Source of the DNA: DATLLJ01 sp035537875
GTDB lineage: Bacteria > Acidobacteriota > Vicinamibacteria > Vicinamibacterales > CAVVIG01
Assembly: GCA_035537875.1 (NCBI GenBank)
Contig: DATLLJ010000043.1
Location: forward strand, 1-64,000
Reading direction: 5' to 3'
DNA: 64,000 bases
Shown: positions 8,912 through 16,854 of the stretch, one piece after another
Layout of the letters: the number at the start of each line of letters is the position of its first letter
How positions within the stretch are numbered: the first letter of the stretch is position 1
Made by a program: the position numbers and the translations under genes
The notes under the pieces: generated by a model
Told to the model about the DNA's origin: nothing
Seen by the model: only the letters and a program-made list of their open reading frames with translations
The model's database searches: none

Positions 8912-9918
8912 CGCACACCTCCCCGTCCCTCCTGAGCCTGCTTGACCGCCGGGTCGCTGCTCACTTCGCCATCGTTCGGGACGAACGTGAAATCGGGGAA
9001 CTGACTCGTGCCGGCGTCGGTCGTGATGATGGCATTGTTCGGGTTTTCCCGGCAGTCCCAGTAGCGGATGCGCAGCTGTTTGTCGTCGTTCGTGAGCTCG
9101 GTCCAGCTCTGGCGGGTGTACCACGGCTCGGAGAGATTGACCGCATCGAAAACCCAGACATCCGCCTGTAGTGTCCTGGCGTCTACCTTGTGCCAGCGCT
9201 CCACCACCGTCGTCTGGTCCGAGTAATTCGGCTGCACGCCCCGCTGGTATTGTCCCGGAAGCAGATACTTCGTGTGCACCACGAGCGTTTCTGCGTCCCA
9301 GAAGCCGATCGAGTCGCCGTTCCAGGTCGAATAAGCATCCTCGGCGGGGGTGTGATCGCGTCCGTCGGTATAGACGCGCCGGACGTCGTTCACCATCTCG
9401 TTGATCAACCACGTCTGGGCCGGCGTCACGATGAACTCGTGCAAGAAGGGTTCGGTGAACCAGCGCGGTGTACCGGGCGGGCGGCAATCGCTGATCGGGT
9501 CGTACTCGCCACCGGTCCGGGCAAGCTGCTCGGCCTTGGTCTTGAGGACCTGCTGACCCGCCGGTGTCAGCTTGGCGGACGCCGGCCCGCTCTCCTGCGA
9601 CATGTCCGGATCGAACTGCAATCCACCCTTCGTTCGCGTGTAGATTCCCGACCAGTCGTAGGCAGGTTCGCCCATCTGCTGCCAGGTCAGCGGCTCGATG
9701 CTGCCGGCCGCACGCTTGAGCGCCTCGTAAAGAGCCTCGGAGGTTTCGAACCGCTCGCCGAAGGCCTGCAGCGTCTGCTTGCTGGTCGCCCAGTTCTCGT
9801 CCTGGTCGATCCAGGCTGGCGCATTCTGTGCCGAAGCCATCGAGATAGCGATGGCCGCAAGCACAGCAATCGCCCCGACGAGGACCCCGAGGCGCAGTGC
9901 GGTTTTCATGGCCGTCAT
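8908..9918 (-). CDS. Secreted protein of unknown function (GFW-x-GD-x-LV family), second copy
   Basis: Exported protein of about 336 residues with signal peptide LGVLVGAIAVLAAIAISMASA. The motif order RRVYTDGRDHT, SIGFWDAETLVVHT and YWDCRENPNN relates it to the protein at 2910-4118, which has the same arrangement with GFWKGDVLVAWT. The longest frame begins at 10146, but a GAGGAGGAGG tract just before the ATG cluster at 9909-9921 fixes the start there; 9918 or 9909 are both possible. It overlaps the following DUF6152 gene by four bases. I do not recognise an enzyme family. Confidence 0.7.
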   Translation of the reverse strand: MTAMKTALRLGVLVGAIAVLAAIAISMASAQNAPAWIDQDENWATSKQTLQAFGERFETSEALYEALKRAAGSIEPLTWQQMGEPAYDWSGIYTRTKGGLQFDPDMSQESGPASAKLTPAGQQVLKTKAEQLARTGGEYDPISDCRPPGTPRWFTEPFLHEFIVTPAQTWLINEMVNDVRRVYTDGRDHTPAEDAYSTWNGDSIGFWDAETLVVHTKYLLPGQYQRGVQPNYSDQTTVVERWHKVDARTLQADVWVFDAVNLSEPWYTRQSWTELTNDDKQLRIRYWDCRENPNNAIITTDAGTSQFPDFTFVPNDGEVSSDPAVKQAQEGRGGVR

Positions 9919-10094
9919 CATCCTCCTCCTCTGGGTGCGCCAAACGAGGGTTCGGGGAAAGGACGCCGCCGCTCCTGCCCCTGCGCCCAGGTTCGCGTAG
10001 GACGAACAGGCACAGTATACGTAAGGTCGTTCGCGATTTCCGCGAGTCGCGCGAGCGGTCTGTATTACAGTTCTGGCCGAAAAGGAGCCCGGGA

Positions 10095-10490
10095 ATGAGC
10101 CGACGCCGTAGCTTCGAAGTGTCTGGCCTGCATCATGAGAATCCAATTCCCATGGGCACCATCATCGGCAACCTGATGATGACCAGCGGAATCTTCGGGA
10201 TGGATCCGGGAACGAGACGGGTGCCGGACGACATCGCCGAGCAGTGCCGCGTGATGTTCGAGAACGTCCGGCGTGTCATGGAGGCCGCTGGAGGGTCGCC
10301 AGACGACATCATCAAGCTCGTTGTGTGGACCAAGGACAAGTCGTTCAAGGACGCGATGAACAAGGAATGGCTCGCGATGTTTCCCAACGAGCACTCGCGG
10401 CCCGCGCGCCACACCATGATGTACGGCGGCTTCTCGGGGAACGTTCTCATCCAGTGCGAGATCGTGGCCGTGCTCGCCGGCAGCCACTGA
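10095..10490 (+). CDS. RidA/YjgF/UK114-family protein
   Basis: RidA-fold protein of 131 residues (IPMGTIIGNLMMTSGIFGMD, QCRVMFENVRRVMEAAGGSPDDIIKLVVW, ending in VLIQCEIVAVLAG). RidA members hydrolyse reactive enamine/imine intermediates from PLP enzymes, or act on related imines in catabolism. The conserved Arg expected near the C-terminal third may be that of RPARHTM; substrate is not predictable. AAAGGAG lies eight bases before the ATG at 10095. It is divergent from the secreted-protein operon and upstream of aromatic catabolic genes. Confidence 0.82.
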   Translation: MSRRRSFEVSGLHHENPIPMGTIIGNLMMTSGIFGMDPGTRRVPDDIAEQCRVMFENVRRVMEAAGGSPDDIIKLVVWTKDKSFKDAMNKEWLAMFPNEHSRPARHTMMYGGFSGNVLIQCEIVAVLAGSH

Positions 10491-10499
10491 GCGATCAGG

Positions 10500-11417
10500 T
10501 TACCCGACCTGCACGGGCCGGATTTTTTCGGCCTCGAGGATTCGTCGTGCCACGGGCAGAAAAGCGAGCGCCACGGCTGGCATCACGACGGCGTATAACA
10601 GCGCCGGGACCGCCAGGTCCGGAGAGCGCAAGATGGTCAAGGTGATGAGCAAGGCGAGTGCGAGGTTCTGAACGCCGACTTCGTATGTGATCGTCACGGC
10701 CTGGGCGGCCGGGAGTCTTGCCAGCCGGGCGACGCCGTACCCCATCGCCATCGTCAAGAGATTCATCAGGACGACCAAAGTGCCTGCCGTCGCCAGGTTG
10801 TTTCGAATGACGTCGTAGCTCGAAAGCGCAGCCGCCGACAGCACCACGATGAGCAGCACCATGACCATCCGCCGGAGCGGCTCCAGCAGGCGTTCAGCAA
10901 ACCGTGGAGCGAGCGCCCGGACAAGCATCCCCACGGCAACCGGGATGATCGTGACGGTGACGAGCGTCCGGAGCATCTGGGCGACGGGCAGCGCCGGCAT
11001 CTGACCTCGTTCGAAGAAGAATTGCAGCGCAAGGTACGTCAGCAACGGAACCGTGAAGACGGTGACGATGCTCGTGATCGCAGACAAGGTGACGCAGAGC
11101 GCCACGTCCGCTCTTGCGGCGAACGAGTAGGCGTTCGACGTGACCCCGCTCGCGCAGGCGGTGACGATGACGGCGCCCACGGCGATCGCTGGAGATGGCG
11201 CCATCAGATAGCCCAGCGCGAACGCCAGCAGGGGTGGGCCGAACAGTTCGGTCGTCAGCCCGACCGCGGCCGCTTTTGGAAACAGCAGCACCCGTCTGAA
11301 ATCGGCCGGCGTCAGCGACAGTCCCATCCCTCCCATGACGAGGATGAGCGCAAGCGGCACGACGCGCGTGTTCAGGAACTCCATGGCTGCCACGAAGCTG
11401 GCTCCTTCGGCCGTCAT
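10500..11417 (-). CDS. Bile acid:sodium symporter (BASS) family transporter
   Basis: Polytopic membrane protein of about 305 residues with nine to ten hydrophobic helices. Family features are VVPLALILVMGGMGLSLTPADFRR near the N-terminus and the crossover-like helices ACASGVTSNAYSFAARADVALCV and TITYEVGVQNLALALLI. BASS proteins take up organic anions with sodium. The open frame extends far upstream over the divergent gene; ATG at 11417 (MTAEGASF) or ATG at 11384 (MEFLN) are realistic starts, neither with a strong Shine-Dalgarno. Next to a ring-cleavage operon, it might import an aromatic or organic acid; that is inference. Confidence 0.8.
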   Translation of the reverse strand: MTAEGASFVAAMEFLNTRVVPLALILVMGGMGLSLTPADFRRVLLFPKAAAVGLTTELFGPPLLAFALGYLMAPSPAIAVGAVIVTACASGVTSNAYSFAARADVALCVTLSAITSIVTVFTVPLLTYLALQFFFERGQMPALPVAQMLRTLVTVTIIPVAVGMLVRALAPRFAERLLEPLRRMVMVLLIVVLSAAALSSYDVIRNNLATAGTLVVLMNLLTMAMGYGVARLARLPAAQAVTITYEVGVQNLALALLITLTILRSPDLAVPALLYAVVMPAVALAFLPVARRILEAEKIRPVQVG

Positions 11418-11500
11418 TCTATCCACGAACTGTTTCTGACGGCCCGCCATTCGCATCTGGCGCGGCCCGGGCTCGCAGGCCCAGCCTCGCCGCATCGGTG

Positions 11501-11529
11501 TTGACAAGCGCACCGCAGGCGAAGACACT
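11501..11529 (+). promoter_or_regulatory. Predicted promoter for the FAH-gentisate dioxygenase operon
   Basis: A perfect -35 TTGACA (11501-11506) is followed after 17 bases by GACACT (11524-11529). The expected start of transcription is only a few bases before the ATG at 11541, so the leader would be very short. Confidence 0.5.
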
Positions 11530-11540
11530 GCGCGATTGCG

Positions 11541-12449
11541 ATGAAGCTTTGCCGGTTTGACGATGATCGTTTGGGGGTCGCGGTCGGATCGTCGGTGTTC
11601 GACGTGACGCCTGCGCTCGATGTGTTGCCGGCTTCCAGGTATCCCTTTCCCCGAGACGATGCGTTGATCGCGAACCTGCCTGCGGTCGTCGCGCGCATCA
11701 GCACCCTGTTTTCGTCGGCAGTCTCGAGACCGCTGTCGGACGTCAGGCTGCTCAGCCCGGTGGCCAACCCCGGAAAGATCGTGGCGGCGCCCGTGAATTA
11801 CCAGACGCACCTCGATGAAGTGCGCGCGGATCCCGCGCTCCATCAAGACAGTTCCGCGCGCACGAACACCATCCGGACGGCCGGGTTGTTTCTCAAGGCC
11901 ACCAGCTCTCTCGCCGGCCCTTCCGAGAGCGTGGTCCTCCACAAACCAGATCGACGGACAGACCACGAGGTGGAACTGGTCTTCGTGATCGGCAGGAGGG
12001 CGCGCCACGTGCCCCGTTCGGAGGCGCTTGCATACGTCGCCGGCTACAGTGTTGGTCTCGACGTCACAGTGCGGGGACCCGAAGAGCGGAGCTTTCGCAA
12101 ATCGCCGGACGGCTATTCGGTCGTTGGACCATGGCTGGTGACGGCGGACGAGATTCCCGACCCGGGAAACCTCGGTCTCCGGCTCGCAGTGAACGGGCAG
12201 GTCCGTCAGCAGTCGAACACCAGTCGGATGATTCTTGGCGTGGCGGAACTCGTCGAATTCGCCTCGTCGTTCTACACGTTGCATCCGGGCGACATCGTGT
12301 TCACTGGCACGCCCGACGGGGTTGGCCCCCTGGCGCCAGGCGACAGGATGGTTGCCACCATCGATGGAATCGGGACAATAGAGGTAGACGTGCGTGCCGC
12401 TGAACGCCCCACCCCGCAGTCACTGAGCGGCATGGCCGCAGGATTCTGA
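11541..12449 (+). CDS. Fumarylacetoacetate hydrolase-family protein (probable fumarylpyruvate hydrolase)
   Basis: FAH-fold enzyme of 302 residues. The C-terminal catalytic domain shows the metal-site pattern DHEVELVFVIGRRAR with GLDVTVRG following, and ends with HPGDIVFTGTPDGVGPL. The N-terminal segment (residues 1-75) is the usual FAH linker domain. The next gene, one base downstream, is a gentisate 1,2-dioxygenase. In that pathway maleylpyruvate is isomerised and fumarylpyruvate is cleaved to fumarate and pyruvate by an FAH-family enzyme, so fumarylpyruvate hydrolase is the best guess. No maleylpyruvate isomerase is visible in the window. Confidence 0.82.
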   Translation: MKLCRFDDDRLGVAVGSSVFDVTPALDVLPASRYPFPRDDALIANLPAVVARISTLFSSAVSRPLSDVRLLSPVANPGKIVAAPVNYQTHLDEVRADPALHQDSSARTNTIRTAGLFLKATSSLAGPSESVVLHKPDRRTDHEVELVFVIGRRARHVPRSEALAYVAGYSVGLDVTVRGPEERSFRKSPDGYSVVGPWLVTADEIPDPGNLGLRLAVNGQVRQQSNTSRMILGVAELVEFASSFYTLHPGDIVFTGTPDGVGPLAPGDRMVATIDGIGTIEVDVRAAERPTPQSLSGMAAGF

Positions 12450-12450
12450 T

Positions 12451-13497
12451 ATGGAAGTCGCTCGGCATTCGCCCGTTTCGAAGGAACTCCAGGACCTATA
12501 CGCCCGGATGAACGCGAAGAACCTCGCGCCGCTCTGGGAGGTGTTGAGCCGACTGGTACCTGCCGAGCCGCACCCGGCGTGCGTCCCCGCCTGTTGGAGC
12601 TTCGATCGCGACATCCGCCCGCTGCTCCTCGAGGCCGGCGGCCTGATATCGGCCAAGCAGGCCGAACGTCGCGTCGCCATTCTCCAGAACCCTGGCCTTG
12701 GCGCCATCTCGCAGATCACCCAGAGTCTGTATGCCGGCGTGCAACTTCTGATGCCAGGGGAGGTCGCGCCGAGCCACCGTCACACGGCATCGGCAATCAG
12801 GTTCGTGCTCGAGGGGATGGGCGCGTACACAGCCGTGGAGGGTGAGCGCGCGTCGATGCACCCCGGCGATTTCATCTTGACGCCGTCCGGGACGTTCCAC
12901 GATCACGGCAATCCGGGCAGCGAGCCGGTGATGTGGCTGGACGGGCTGGACGTGCCGATCGTCAACCTGTTCGACAGCAGCTTCTCGGCGCATCTCGATG
13001 CCGGCACGCAGCCCCTCGCCCGGAACGAAGGAGATGCGCTGGCACGGTACGGCGCCAACATGCTCCCGGTCGAATACGAATCACGCGGCCGATCGGCGCC
13101 GGTGTTCACGTATCCCTACACCCGGAGCCGCGAGGCGCTCGACACCCTCAGTCGGAATGGACCGATCGATCCCTGGCATGGCGTCAAGATGCAATATGTG
13201 AATCCCGCGACCGGTGGCTATCCGATGCCGACGATTGCAGCTTTCCTGCAACTGCTGCCCGCCGGGTTTCGTGGAGCGGCATCGCGGTCCACAGACTCCA
13301 CGATCTACTGTGTGGCCGAGGGGCGCGGTCGCAGCCGTATCGGAGCCGCCGAATTCGCCTGGTCCCCGCGCGACATCTTCGTCGCCCCGTCATGGACCGT
13401 CGTGTCCCACCAGGCGGACGAGGAGGCTGTGGTGTTCAGCTTCTCAGACCGCGCCGCACAAAAAGCGCTGGGCTTGTGGCGGGAGGCAAAATCGTGA
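12451..13497 (+). CDS. Gentisate 1,2-dioxygenase (bicupin)
   Basis: Bicupin of 348 residues. The first cupin carries the Fe(II) ligand pattern: HRHTASAIRFVLEG (two His), then HPGDFILTPSGTFHDHGN. The second cupin is around residues 255-340 (STIYCVAEGRGR, SPRDIFVAPSWTVVSHQ). It is expected to open gentisate (2,5-dihydroxybenzoate) between C1 and C2 to give maleylpyruvate in the cytoplasm. The length matches known enzymes (about 340-370). Its stop overlaps the GTG start of the next gene. Close relatives act on salicylate or 1-hydroxy-2-naphthoate, so substrate specificity is not certain. Confidence 0.85.
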   Translation: MEVARHSPVSKELQDLYARMNAKNLAPLWEVLSRLVPAEPHPACVPACWSFDRDIRPLLLEAGGLISAKQAERRVAILQNPGLGAISQITQSLYAGVQLLMPGEVAPSHRHTASAIRFVLEGMGAYTAVEGERASMHPGDFILTPSGTFHDHGNPGSEPVMWLDGLDVPIVNLFDSSFSAHLDAGTQPLARNEGDALARYGANMLPVEYESRGRSAPVFTYPYTRSREALDTLSRNGPIDPWHGVKMQYVNPATGGYPMPTIAAFLQLLPAGFRGAASRSTDSTIYCVAEGRGRSRIGAAEFAWSPRDIFVAPSWTVVSHQADEEAVVFSFSDRAAQKALGLWREAKS

Positions 13498-14459
13498 GCG
13501 CATCGCCGAGCCCAACGCGGCGCCAGTTCCTCACGACCGGTGCCATCGTGGCCGCCGCTGGCGGCCTCATGCTCGGTATCTCCTCGTCGTGGCCGTCGCG
13601 GTTCCTGCGTGAGCGCTTCAGAGAGATTGGTCGCGACGTTCCGCACGCACCGCACAAGCCGACCCCGGAGGCCTGGTCCGACAATGCCGTGACGCTGGCC
13701 TGGCTTGGACACGCGACGACGCTCGTCAACTTCTACGGAGTGCGTGTGCTCACCGACCCCACACTGTTCCCCCGCATCGGCGTGGACACGCCGCTCGGGA
13801 CGTTCGGACCGCTTCGGTTGGTTCAGTGCGCGCTGACCGCGGCTGAACTGCCCGATATCGATCTCGTCCTCGTCTCTCATGCGCACTTCGATCATCTCGA
13901 TATCGCGTCGCTCGCCGCGGTGCCAGGCCGACCCGCTGCGATCATGGCCGCCGCTACCTCCGACCTGTTGCCAAGACACCACTACTCGTCGGTGCGGGAA
14001 TTGCGCTGGAACGAATCGGTGCGTGTGACGACGCCTCGCGGCGACGTCATGGTCCGAGCCATAGAGGTGAAGCATTGGGGCGCGCGGCTGCGCAGCGATA
14101 CGTACCGTGGTTACACCGGGTTCATTGTCGAGCGCGAAGGGCGCAAGCTGCTGCTGGGAGGCGACACCGCAGCGACCGACGCCTTCCGCGACCACGTTCG
14201 GTACGGTCCCTTCGATGCCGCCGTCATGCCCGTGGGCGCCTATGATCCGTGGGTCCGCAACCACTGCACACCGGAACAAGCGGTCACGCTCGCCAACCAC
14301 GCCAGAGCGCGCCTGTTCGTGCCCGTGCACCACAAGTCGTTCCGATTGAGCAACGAGCCGTTCGACGAGCCAATCGAACGAACCCAGGCGGCGCTGGCGA
14401 AAGAGGCAGATCGGCTGGCGTTGCGCGATATAGGCGAGACCGTGGTGATTCGGAGCTGA
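13494..14459 (+). CDS. Tat-exported metallo-beta-lactamase-fold hydrolase
   Basis: MBL-fold protein of 321 residues. A twin-arginine signal (TRRQFLTTGAIVAAAGGLML) implies folded export. Metal ligands are visible in VSHAHFDHLD, in VKHWGARLR, in LLGGDTA and in the late His pair FVPVHHKSF. The overall pattern (TLAWLGHATTLVNF, DPWVRNHCTPEQAV) resembles the UlaG/NAPE-PLD-type branch, which hydrolyses phosphodiesters or lactones. The GTG at 13494 overlaps the upstream stop and follows a GGGAGG Shine-Dalgarno; the longer frame from 12933 is a shadow over the dioxygenase. It is probably the third gene of the gentisate operon. Confidence 0.83.
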   Translation: MSASPSPTRRQFLTTGAIVAAAGGLMLGISSSWPSRFLRERFREIGRDVPHAPHKPTPEAWSDNAVTLAWLGHATTLVNFYGVRVLTDPTLFPRIGVDTPLGTFGPLRLVQCALTAAELPDIDLVLVSHAHFDHLDIASLAAVPGRPAAIMAAATSDLLPRHHYSSVRELRWNESVRVTTPRGDVMVRAIEVKHWGARLRSDTYRGYTGFIVEREGRKLLLGGDTAATDAFRDHVRYGPFDAAVMPVGAYDPWVRNHCTPEQAVTLANHARARLFVPVHHKSFRLSNEPFDEPIERTQAALAKEADRLALRDIGETVVIRS

Positions 14460-14513
14460 ATCGCCGACGGCCGCTGCCATGAAATCCAGTTTCCTCACCC
14501 GTCTCTCGTCTCC

Positions 14514-15290
14514 ATGAACAGACTCAAGAGAAAAGACTATGAGGAGCTGCTCGAACCGATGCAGCTCGAGCTCAACAATCTGGCTCATTGGCTGCGTCAT
14601 ACGGGCCGACGGATGATCGTCATCTTCGAAGGCCGCGACGCAGCGGGCAAGGGCGGGGTGATTAACGCGATCACCCAGAGGCTCAACCCGCGGCAGGTTC
14701 ACGTGGTGGGCCTCGCGAAGCCCACCGAGCGGGAGCAGACCCAGTGGTACTTCCAGCGGTACGTCGCACACTTGCCGGCCGCCGGCGAGCTCGTCCTGTT
14801 CGATCGCAGCTGGTACAACCGAGCCGGCGTCGAGAAGGTCATGGGGTTCTGCTCGCGAACCGACTACGAGCTCTTCCTCAAACAGGCGTCGATCTTCGAG
14901 CGGCTGCTGACCGACGATGGCTTGCTCATCTACAAGTACTGGCTGGCAGTAGACCAGCGATATCAGGAAGAACGATTCGTCGAGCGTGTCGTGGATCCGC
15001 TGAAGCGTTGGAAGGTTTCACCGATCGACCTCAAGGCGCGCGAGAAGTACACCGAGTACGGCCGCGCCCGCGACCTCATGTTCGAAGCCACTCACACGAA
15101 GCACGCCCCTTGGTACGTCGTCGACTTCAACGATCAGCGCCGTGGCCGCCTCAACCTGATTCGTCATCTGCTCGATCATGTCCCGGACTCGCGCGTCAAA
15201 GAGGATGCGCTCGAGCTGCCACCTCTGCCGCACAAGCCGGTCAAGGAAAAGTACAGAGGACCGGTCAAACCCATTCGCGATCGCTACTGA
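14514..15290 (+). CDS. ppk2: Polyphosphate kinase 2
   Basis: PPK2-family kinase of 258 residues, transferring phosphate between polyphosphate and nucleoside di- or monophosphates in the cytoplasm. Walker A is FEGRDAAGKGG (about residues 38-48) and Walker B is LFDRSWYNRAGVE (about 95-107). The lid region carries the conserved Arg/Lys set around QEERFVERVVDPLKRWK. The single-domain length and LFDRSWYNRAGVEKVMGFC fit class I. ATG at 14514 follows an intergenic stretch of 54 bases, so it may have its own promoter. It is unrelated to the upstream catabolic genes. Confidence 0.93.
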   Translation: MNRLKRKDYEELLEPMQLELNNLAHWLRHTGRRMIVIFEGRDAAGKGGVINAITQRLNPRQVHVVGLAKPTEREQTQWYFQRYVAHLPAAGELVLFDRSWYNRAGVEKVMGFCSRTDYELFLKQASIFERLLTDDGLLIYKYWLAVDQRYQEERFVERVVDPLKRWKVSPIDLKAREKYTEYGRARDLMFEATHTKHAPWYVVDFNDQRRGRLNLIRHLLDHVPDSRVKEDALELPPLPHKPVKEKYRGPVKPIRDRY

Positions 15291-15439
15291 TTCCCAACCC
15301 ATCTGTTCTCTCGCGCCGGTGATCTGAAATGGCTGACCTCGAAGTGGCGCGCGCTGTGCAGCCACGCCGACGGGTTTCCCTTCACGGATGTTGAATTGCG
15401 GCATGCGTGAAGAAATTTCTGCATAGGGAGGACAGAATC

Positions 15440-15991
15440 ATGACACGTACATTCGCAGGACTCTGCGCAGCGACCGCGCTTGGCTTCGTTGCGACGCTCG
15501 GTGCTCAGGCGCCGCCACCGACTCAGACGCCACCACCGACCCAGGCACCGGCAGCACAGGCTCCGCCGACAACTCAGAAGCCCGCGAGCCCAGCAGCTGG
15601 CAACGAGGTGAAAGTCACGGGTTGCCTCGCGAAGGAAGGAGCCGGCTACATACTCAACAGCGCCATGGTTGAGGCTCCGGCTCCCGGCGCAACCGGTACC
15701 GCCGGCACAGCGGGCGCAACGGGCGCAGCGGGTGCTGCCGCCGCGATTCCTGCCAACATCAAGAGCGCGACGTCGTTCAGGGTGCAGGGCACGGGCTTGG
15801 ACACGCACGTCGGACAGCGCGTCGAGCTGACCGGATCAGCGAACGCAGCCGCAGCCTCGTCAGCCACCCAGGGAGCTGCGGGTGAGGCCAAGGAGGGCGC
15901 CGGCGCGGCCGCGGGTGCGGCCACCGACAAGCTGGCGAGTGCGCCAATGCTGAACGCCAAGTCGGTGCGGATGGTTTCGGAGAAGTGCTAG
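15440..15991 (+). CDS. Secreted Ala/Pro/Thr-rich protein with a GCL...VELTG domain
   Basis: Exported protein of 183 residues. A signal peptide (RTFAGLCAATALGFVATLGA) is followed by a Pro/Gln/Thr-rich linker, then a short domain beginning VKVTGCLAKEGAGYILNSA and resuming at HVGQRVELTGSA. The stretch between these is Ala/Gly-rich and low-complexity (GATGTAGTAGATGAAGAA). I have seen the GCL...GxYxL...VELTG pattern in acidobacterial secreted proteins, but no function is known. The start is fixed by GGGAGGA eight bases before ATG 15440; the frame opens further upstream with a GTG. Confidence 0.65.
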   Translation: MTRTFAGLCAATALGFVATLGAQAPPPTQTPPPTQAPAAQAPPTTQKPASPAAGNEVKVTGCLAKEGAGYILNSAMVEAPAPGATGTAGTAGATGAAGAAAAIPANIKSATSFRVQGTGLDTHVGQRVELTGSANAAAASSATQGAAGEAKEGAGAAAGAATDKLASAPMLNAKSVRMVSEKC

Positions 15992-16010
15992 CCGCAATGA
16001 CTTCGTGACG

Positions 16011-16038
16011 GGCCGGCCGGCATGCACGCCGGCCGGCC
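16011..16038 (+). terminator. 11-bp GC hairpin after the Ala-rich secreted protein gene
   Basis: Arms 16011-16021 and 16028-16038 pair perfectly with a six-base loop, 20 bases past the upstream stop codon. No U-tract follows, so it is a putative terminator or 3' processing block rather than a typical intrinsic terminator. Confidence 0.5.
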
Positions 16039-16146
16039 GCCCGTACGTAGCGGTCGTTGCAGAACTGACAGCGCTGCCACTACGATAGCCTCACCATTCT
16101 TCCAAGGGTTGTCATCCTCATCCACCGAAAAGGGGCAAGAGCCCTG

Positions 16147-16833
16147 TTGTCGTCAGCAGTACGGCCGGGCGGAGCTGTTGTCGCCATCACCTTAGCGCTT
16201 GCCAGTCTGCTTCACCGCGTGTCCGCTCAGCCCATTCCGGTGGATTACGTGATTCACCTGGCCAGTGCCACGAGCTACGACACGCGGTCGCGCGATGAGG
16301 ACACGATTCACGCTGCATTGAGCATCTTCGTCAACGGCGAGCGCCGCGCTGTGGCGATCTGGGATGGCAAGGGGTGGGATGGCTCCCGTGTCGAGGGGCG
16401 TCGATGGGTCAGCGGACTGCACCTGTTCGGCCCGTCCAGCGGGAGCACGGTTCAGGTCACGACGGGGCGGCTTCAGGACACCGATACGGTCGAGGTCGTC
16501 TATCAGATCATCAACGCGTCGCGCGACCTGTCAGAAACCCAGCACGACTCGATGAGTTCGCGCATTCATCTGTCTTCGTGCGCGGGCGCGGACGACGTGA
16601 GCGCGTGGGACTGCCTGGGGCAGCAATCCGCGGTCATCGTTGCGGACCTCCCGCTCGATTCGTGCGACGGATTGGTTGCGGCCGACAAGCTGGTGTATCC
16701 CGCTTTGCAACTTCGAAGGAAGACGGAAACCGGTGACACCGTGACGGTTAACCACCTCTATCGAGGGGTCAGCGCACCCGCGATGTGCGGCCAATCGATA
16801 TACGCCGCCGTGGTCACCATCGCCCGGCGCTAG
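16147..16833 (+). CDS. Secreted hypothetical protein
   Basis: Exported protein of 228 residues whose signal peptide is GGAVVAITLALASLLHRVSA. I do not recognise a domain. The mature part alternates short beta-strands and has five Cys in its second half (SSCAGADD, WDCLG, DSCDG, AMCGQ), consistent with disulfides outside the cytoplasm. No ATG is available near the N-terminus; the TTG at 16147 preceded by an AAAAGGGG stretch is the only reasonable start. It has its own 155-base upstream region and converges on the TPR gene. Confidence 0.55.
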   Translation: MSSAVRPGGAVVAITLALASLLHRVSAQPIPVDYVIHLASATSYDTRSRDEDTIHAALSIFVNGERRAVAIWDGKGWDGSRVEGRRWVSGLHLFGPSSGSTVQVTTGRLQDTDTVEVVYQIINASRDLSETQHDSMSSRIHLSSCAGADDVSAWDCLGQQSAVIVADLPLDSCDGLVAADKLVYPALQLRRKTETGDTVTVNHLYRGVSAPAMCGQSIYAAVVTIARR

Positions 16834-16854
16834 TCAATTGTTGCCAGGAACCCC

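Noticed and set aside
13305..14771. Minus-strand frame (488 codons) across the MBL and PPK2 genes
   Set aside because: It crosses two well-supported plus-strand genes and an intergenic region, with no family resemblance.
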